A DNA stretch of 64,000 nt from positions 1 to 64,000 of the forward strand of contig DAOUBK010000016.1 in assembly GCA_034432635.1 (NCBI GenBank). Reading direction: 5' to 3'. Position 1 is the stretch's first letter. Each line of letters begins with the position of its first letter. Source of the DNA: Roseiflexus sp034432635. Its GTDB lineage: Bacteria > Chloroflexota > Chloroflexia > Chloroflexales > Roseiflexaceae. The position numbers and the translations under genes were made by a program. Under the pieces are notes generated by a model. The model was not told the origin of the DNA, searched no databases, and saw only the letters and a list, made by a program, of their open reading frames with translations. Below are positions 62,101 to 64,000 of this stretch, in pieces.

Positions 62101-62180
62101 GCCTGATGCTGGAGGTGCGGACGCTCTGCCACTGCCGCAACTGCCGGTGGGATGATGGTGGGAGCCGGATGGGCAATCAT
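59178..62180 (-). CDS. 1000-residue protein: degenerate STAND-like NTPase with helical repeats
   Basis: Unrecognised as a characterised family. Residues about 45-250 look like a P-loop NTPase of the STAND/NACHT kind with a ruined Walker A: VALECETGGGATALICWL lacks the Lys-Ser/Thr. GSPLYIRLAPGLAATRV and a winged-helix-like region follow. From about residue 430 to the end there are many TPR-like helical repeats of about 33 residues (ERDRAHSRIAIALARRGDYT, ARAQAAIAHSLVETGARARV). No signal or TM segment is seen. It is downstream of DUF58 and moxR genes on the same strand with short gaps (47 and 43 bp), so it probably belongs to that operon. Protein binding or scaffolding is more likely than ATPase activity. 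Confidence 0.75.
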   Translation of the reverse strand: MIAHPAPTIIPPAVAAVAERPHLQHQAHRSLTAQLHRIAERCALFTPHPVTVAQIDAAIRESEGGIVALECETGGGATALICWLAATHRRAFWLPEDDAGAGLTALCAQVLALSDLPISLVPPVAARDSLTIECLLEEAGAKCQPGDPLVVVIGRIPNKTCTPTPSPLPVCIPPGVVVVMATTPGEQRAVIDEHVAARVTLQSDETWLTEMAVHRGVHRRLAKVIANRSEGSPLYIRLAPGLAATRVLDVRRLPHGLSALHQCWWEGLDAQERALAHILAAAHHPLPVSLIAALAACTEDAIVRLLQRWSPLIERTNAGVRLYHRATRAFVMDVSPDGIAAAHARFVELVQTRSNGAPERPGWQDEQTLSREFARHIALGGAATRSMIDVVIRRTWVRAQERRTGDLNEAANDGLWMLRATAEAGPALHLVRAAALAGALTFLSRSLPPHAPAEVFAAAVDRGQPRDATMRRIRAMIDQLPDGRDKALALRHLGEVCYALRMRAAAMRMLSEALDLEAPGPTRQWRDQHEETLVALARAAISIDAPDTALGITTRIVHTERRGMIETEVVRWLIAHGRRSRAEEVAYAISHPGNHDWAMAEVAIAHARAGDYERAGLVLDTLRAATAIAWVTAELACDAARRGNPRAVDRVMLLPNPALRDRALAQVARALIVQVAPETALEVARLIDDHETRARCLIDMALDHRPVAAQALDEAATAAVAVEGEERASVIAALAAAEAASGQVEVGMRMAALLPEGEERDRAHSRIAIALARRGDYTTAETVALTITDEDERGWALDELARILAANSRHREAFALAAQIGDDAARARLEADLAIAWARSGAAAAAHARAGQIAVPAERARAQAAIAHSLVETGARARVFIDIAAVLPPDTRSRYLLAATQALADHGLPDDAGNVAQIIPRPLERARALVATARAVAESRDLQRAQHILGQAFLTIAPLGRTEILQCIGWASDTLALIGGAELLLTVAAALDEINAWLVN

Positions 62181-62227
62181 TGCAATTCCTGGATAACGAT
62201 AGCAATGACACAGTCCGGTTCATTGCA

Positions 62228-63406
62228 TTATTGCGCGCTCACTGCCGGGACGGGGCGTGCATCGCGTCCCAGATCATACGCCGCCACTCCATGGCGGTGT
62301 GCCAGAGCCAGGTCATCGATCAGTGCTTCGGCAATCACCAGTGCAACCTTCAACCCTCGTTGTCGTAGTGCCAGCGCGTGCGGCAGAATATCAGGTACAC
62401 GCTGCCCGGTGATCATGACCACCGTGCTCCCCCATCCCAATCCGACCGTGGCACGGGAGAGGGTGAGCGCCAGGTCACCTTCCTTTACCACTTCGAGTCG
62501 TCCCAGCAGACCGAGAACCTGGATGAGATGCGCTCGCCCCGATCCAGGCGGCAGAACACCAGCAGGAGCGTGACTGGCGGCATCGAAGCCGGTGGTGCAC
62601 AGACCTACCGATTGTCGCCGCTCGATCAGGTGAGCGGCGATCGACGCTGCAGCGACTACGGCGCGTTCCATCGTATCATACGCAAAGCCGCCGCCGTACT
62701 CGGTGCGCGAGAGCGCCAGCGCAATCATCGTTTCGACGGCGATCGCCGGTTGATAGCGGCGCACCTGCGGTTCGCCGAGCCGTGCCGTGGCTTTCCAATC
62801 GATCCGTCGCACGCCATCGACCGGTTGATATGGTCGCACACCCGTCGGACGCGCCGGATCGGTAAACAGTCGATGTGTTGCCGGCAGCACGCCGAAGGGA
62901 AGTGCTGCCGGCAACCCCAGGTCTTCGAGCGGCAGTACATCGGGATAGATCGTCAGCGCCGTCGGAGGCACTTCGCTCACGGTACGCTCACCGATCCCAA
63001 GCACATCGCCGGTCTGCACCATCAACGGACCGATCTGATAGTATCCCCGGCGGCGGCTGAAGAGCGTGTAGCGCATTGCGCAACGTTCAGCCGCGCCGAG
63101 TGATATCACCTCGTGCACGATTGGCGGTGAATGCAGCGCTGGCGGCAACGTTTCGCGCAGGGCGATCCAGGGAAGGGGCAGAAGACCGGTATTCTGCACT
63201 TCGACGATAACCGATACAGAATCGCCCGGAAACGCCGCTTCGGGCGCCACACGCCGGATACGCAGCCGGGACGCGCTGCGCCCGACCCACCAGCGCGCAA
63301 CGATGTGCAATCCCGCGATCAGATAGAGCAAATAGAAGAACAACTCGCTGCGCAGGACGATGGCGAGCATGAGCAGAAAGATCAGTGGCAAGAGAATATC
63401 CCGCAA
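62228..63406 (-). CDS. DUF58 domain protein
   Basis: A 392-residue protein. Two N-terminal TM helices (LPLIFLLMLAIVLRSELFFY and LLYLIAGLHIVARW) anchor it. The central beta-rich part is followed by the DUF58 motif GVRPYQPVDGVRRIDWKATA and a von Willebrand-like end. DUF58 proteins travel with MoxR ATPases in operons that assemble or modify other proteins. Its start lies 43 bp after the moxR stop on the same strand. Confidence 0.93.
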   Translation of the reverse strand: MRDILLPLIFLLMLAIVLRSELFFYLLYLIAGLHIVARWWVGRSASRLRIRRVAPEAAFPGDSVSVIVEVQNTGLLPLPWIALRETLPPALHSPPIVHEVISLGAAERCAMRYTLFSRRRGYYQIGPLMVQTGDVLGIGERTVSEVPPTALTIYPDVLPLEDLGLPAALPFGVLPATHRLFTDPARPTGVRPYQPVDGVRRIDWKATARLGEPQVRRYQPAIAVETMIALALSRTEYGGGFAYDTMERAVVAAASIAAHLIERRQSVGLCTTGFDAASHAPAGVLPPGSGRAHLIQVLGLLGRLEVVKEGDLALTLSRATVGLGWGSTVVMITGQRVPDILPHALALRQRGLKVALVIAEALIDDLALAHRHGVAAYDLGRDARPVPAVSAQ

Positions 63407-63449
63407 TCCGACCCTCAGGAAATGAACGCTGACCCATCAGTGCATGGAT

Positions 63450-64000
63450 TCAGATCTGTCCGATGCCAACCTCCACCTCCGCTAGCACTGCATCGAGCGC
63501 AGCGGCAGCAGTACGTCCGCGCAGTGCGCTTTCCGGACGCGCCAGCAAGCGATGACGCCAGACGGGACGCACCAGATATTTGACATCGTCGGGAATAACG
63601 TAGTCACGTCCCCGCAGCGCAGCCAGCGCCTGCGATGCTCGAAAGAGCGCCAGCGTCGCACGCGGACTCGCGCCCAGTGCCAGGTCGGGATGAGCGCGTG
63701 TCGCATGCGCCAAGCGGATGATATAGTCGCGCACCGTATCATCGACATGCACCGACCAGATCGTGCGCTGCAACGCCGGGATCTGATGTCCGTCCACAAC
63801 GGGCTCGAGTGTTTCGATCGGATGCTCACCTGCAAGTATCCGCAACATCTCTGCTTCCTCCGCCGGTGACGGATAGCCGGGCGCCACCTCGACAAAAAAC
63901 CGGTCGAGTTGCGCTTCCGGCAATGGGAAAGTTCCCTCGAACTCGACCGGATTTTGCGTTGCCAGCACCAGGAATGGGCGTTGTAGCGCATACGTGGTTC
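63450..64000 (-). CDS. MoxR-family AAA+ ATPase (partial)
   Basis: The C-terminal 183 codons of a MoxR-type AAA+ ATPase; the N-terminus, including Walker A and B, lies beyond the right edge. Visible are PFLVLATQNPVEFEGTFPLP (sensor 1 region), EAQLDRFFVEVAPGYPSPAE and the lid domain with LALGASPRATLALFRASQAL (sensor 2 Arg) and RDYVIPDDVKYLVRPVWRHR. MoxR ATPases act as chaperones and usually pair with DUF58 and vWA proteins; DUF58 follows here. Confidence 0.95.
   Translation of the reverse strand, partial: TTYALQRPFLVLATQNPVEFEGTFPLPEAQLDRFFVEVAPGYPSPAEEAEMLRILAGEHPIETLEPVVDGHQIPALQRTIWSVHVDDTVRDYIIRLAHATRAHPDLALGASPRATLALFRASQALAALRGRDYVIPDDVKYLVRPVWRHRLLARPESALRGRTAAAALDAVLAEVEVGIGQI

Overview
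The window looks like chromosomal DNA of a filamentous anoxygenic phototroph of the Chloroflexota, most like Roseiflexus (inference). It is GC-rich, it has tightly overlapping operons, and it carries methylmalonyl-CoA mutase subunits, a BtpA-family protein, split FeoB proteins and a very complete cobalamin gene set. None of this was checked against a database.

Layout. 1-1490: the end of an IS5-like insertion sequence, a broken hicA toxin gene and a TetR regulator. 1723-6782: an RND efflux pump and its lipoprotein adaptor, divergent from tetR with a good operator palindrome between them. 6994-14732: htpG, a large membrane glycosyltransferase, a small conserved-looking protein behind a strong promoter, a repeat-rich non-coding stretch, btpA, a pteridine-reductase-like SDR, moaC and tRNA-Gly(GCC). 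14810-17039: a decayed accessory patch holding a broken AAA ATPase with a coupled 52-aa frame, an Mrr_N-type winged-helix protein and the stub of a probable helicase. 17381-22901: mutA-mutB-meaB. 23013-23692: a VapBC-like pair whose toxin has a premature stop. 24065-28468: a DtxR-type regulator and the ferrous-iron uptake operon feoA-feoA-feoB(GTPase)-feoB(membrane)-feoC.

28763-53479 is the core of the window: a cobalamin riboswitch with terminator, then cobO, cobN, cobT, cbiMNQO, cbiB, a cbiX fusion, a flavodoxin, cbiC, cbiD, cbiET, cbiL, cbiF, a cbiG-cbiH-sirC fusion, cobA, cbiA, cobU, cobD and cbiP. Most genes overlap by 1-22 bases, so they are probably translated together. The set follows the anaerobic, early-cobalt route (cbiX, cbiD, cbiG) but also has the late-route chelatase CobN. 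No precorrin-6A reductase (cbiJ/cobK) or cobalamin synthase (cobS) is visible. The products feed the adenosylcobalamin-dependent mutase encoded 7 kb upstream.

53551-64000: an ABC1/UbiB kinase-like protein, a PEBP-family lipoprotein, a WecA/MraY-type transferase, uracil phosphoribosyltransferase, an S41 protease lacking its catalytic lysine, and a leftward operon moxR-DUF58-(1000-aa degenerate STAND-like repeat protein). The most unusual items are the RND pump with an extra membrane hairpin, the cobalamin gene fusions with two cobaltochelatases, the lysine-less S41 protein and the MoxR-DUF58-linked repeat protein.
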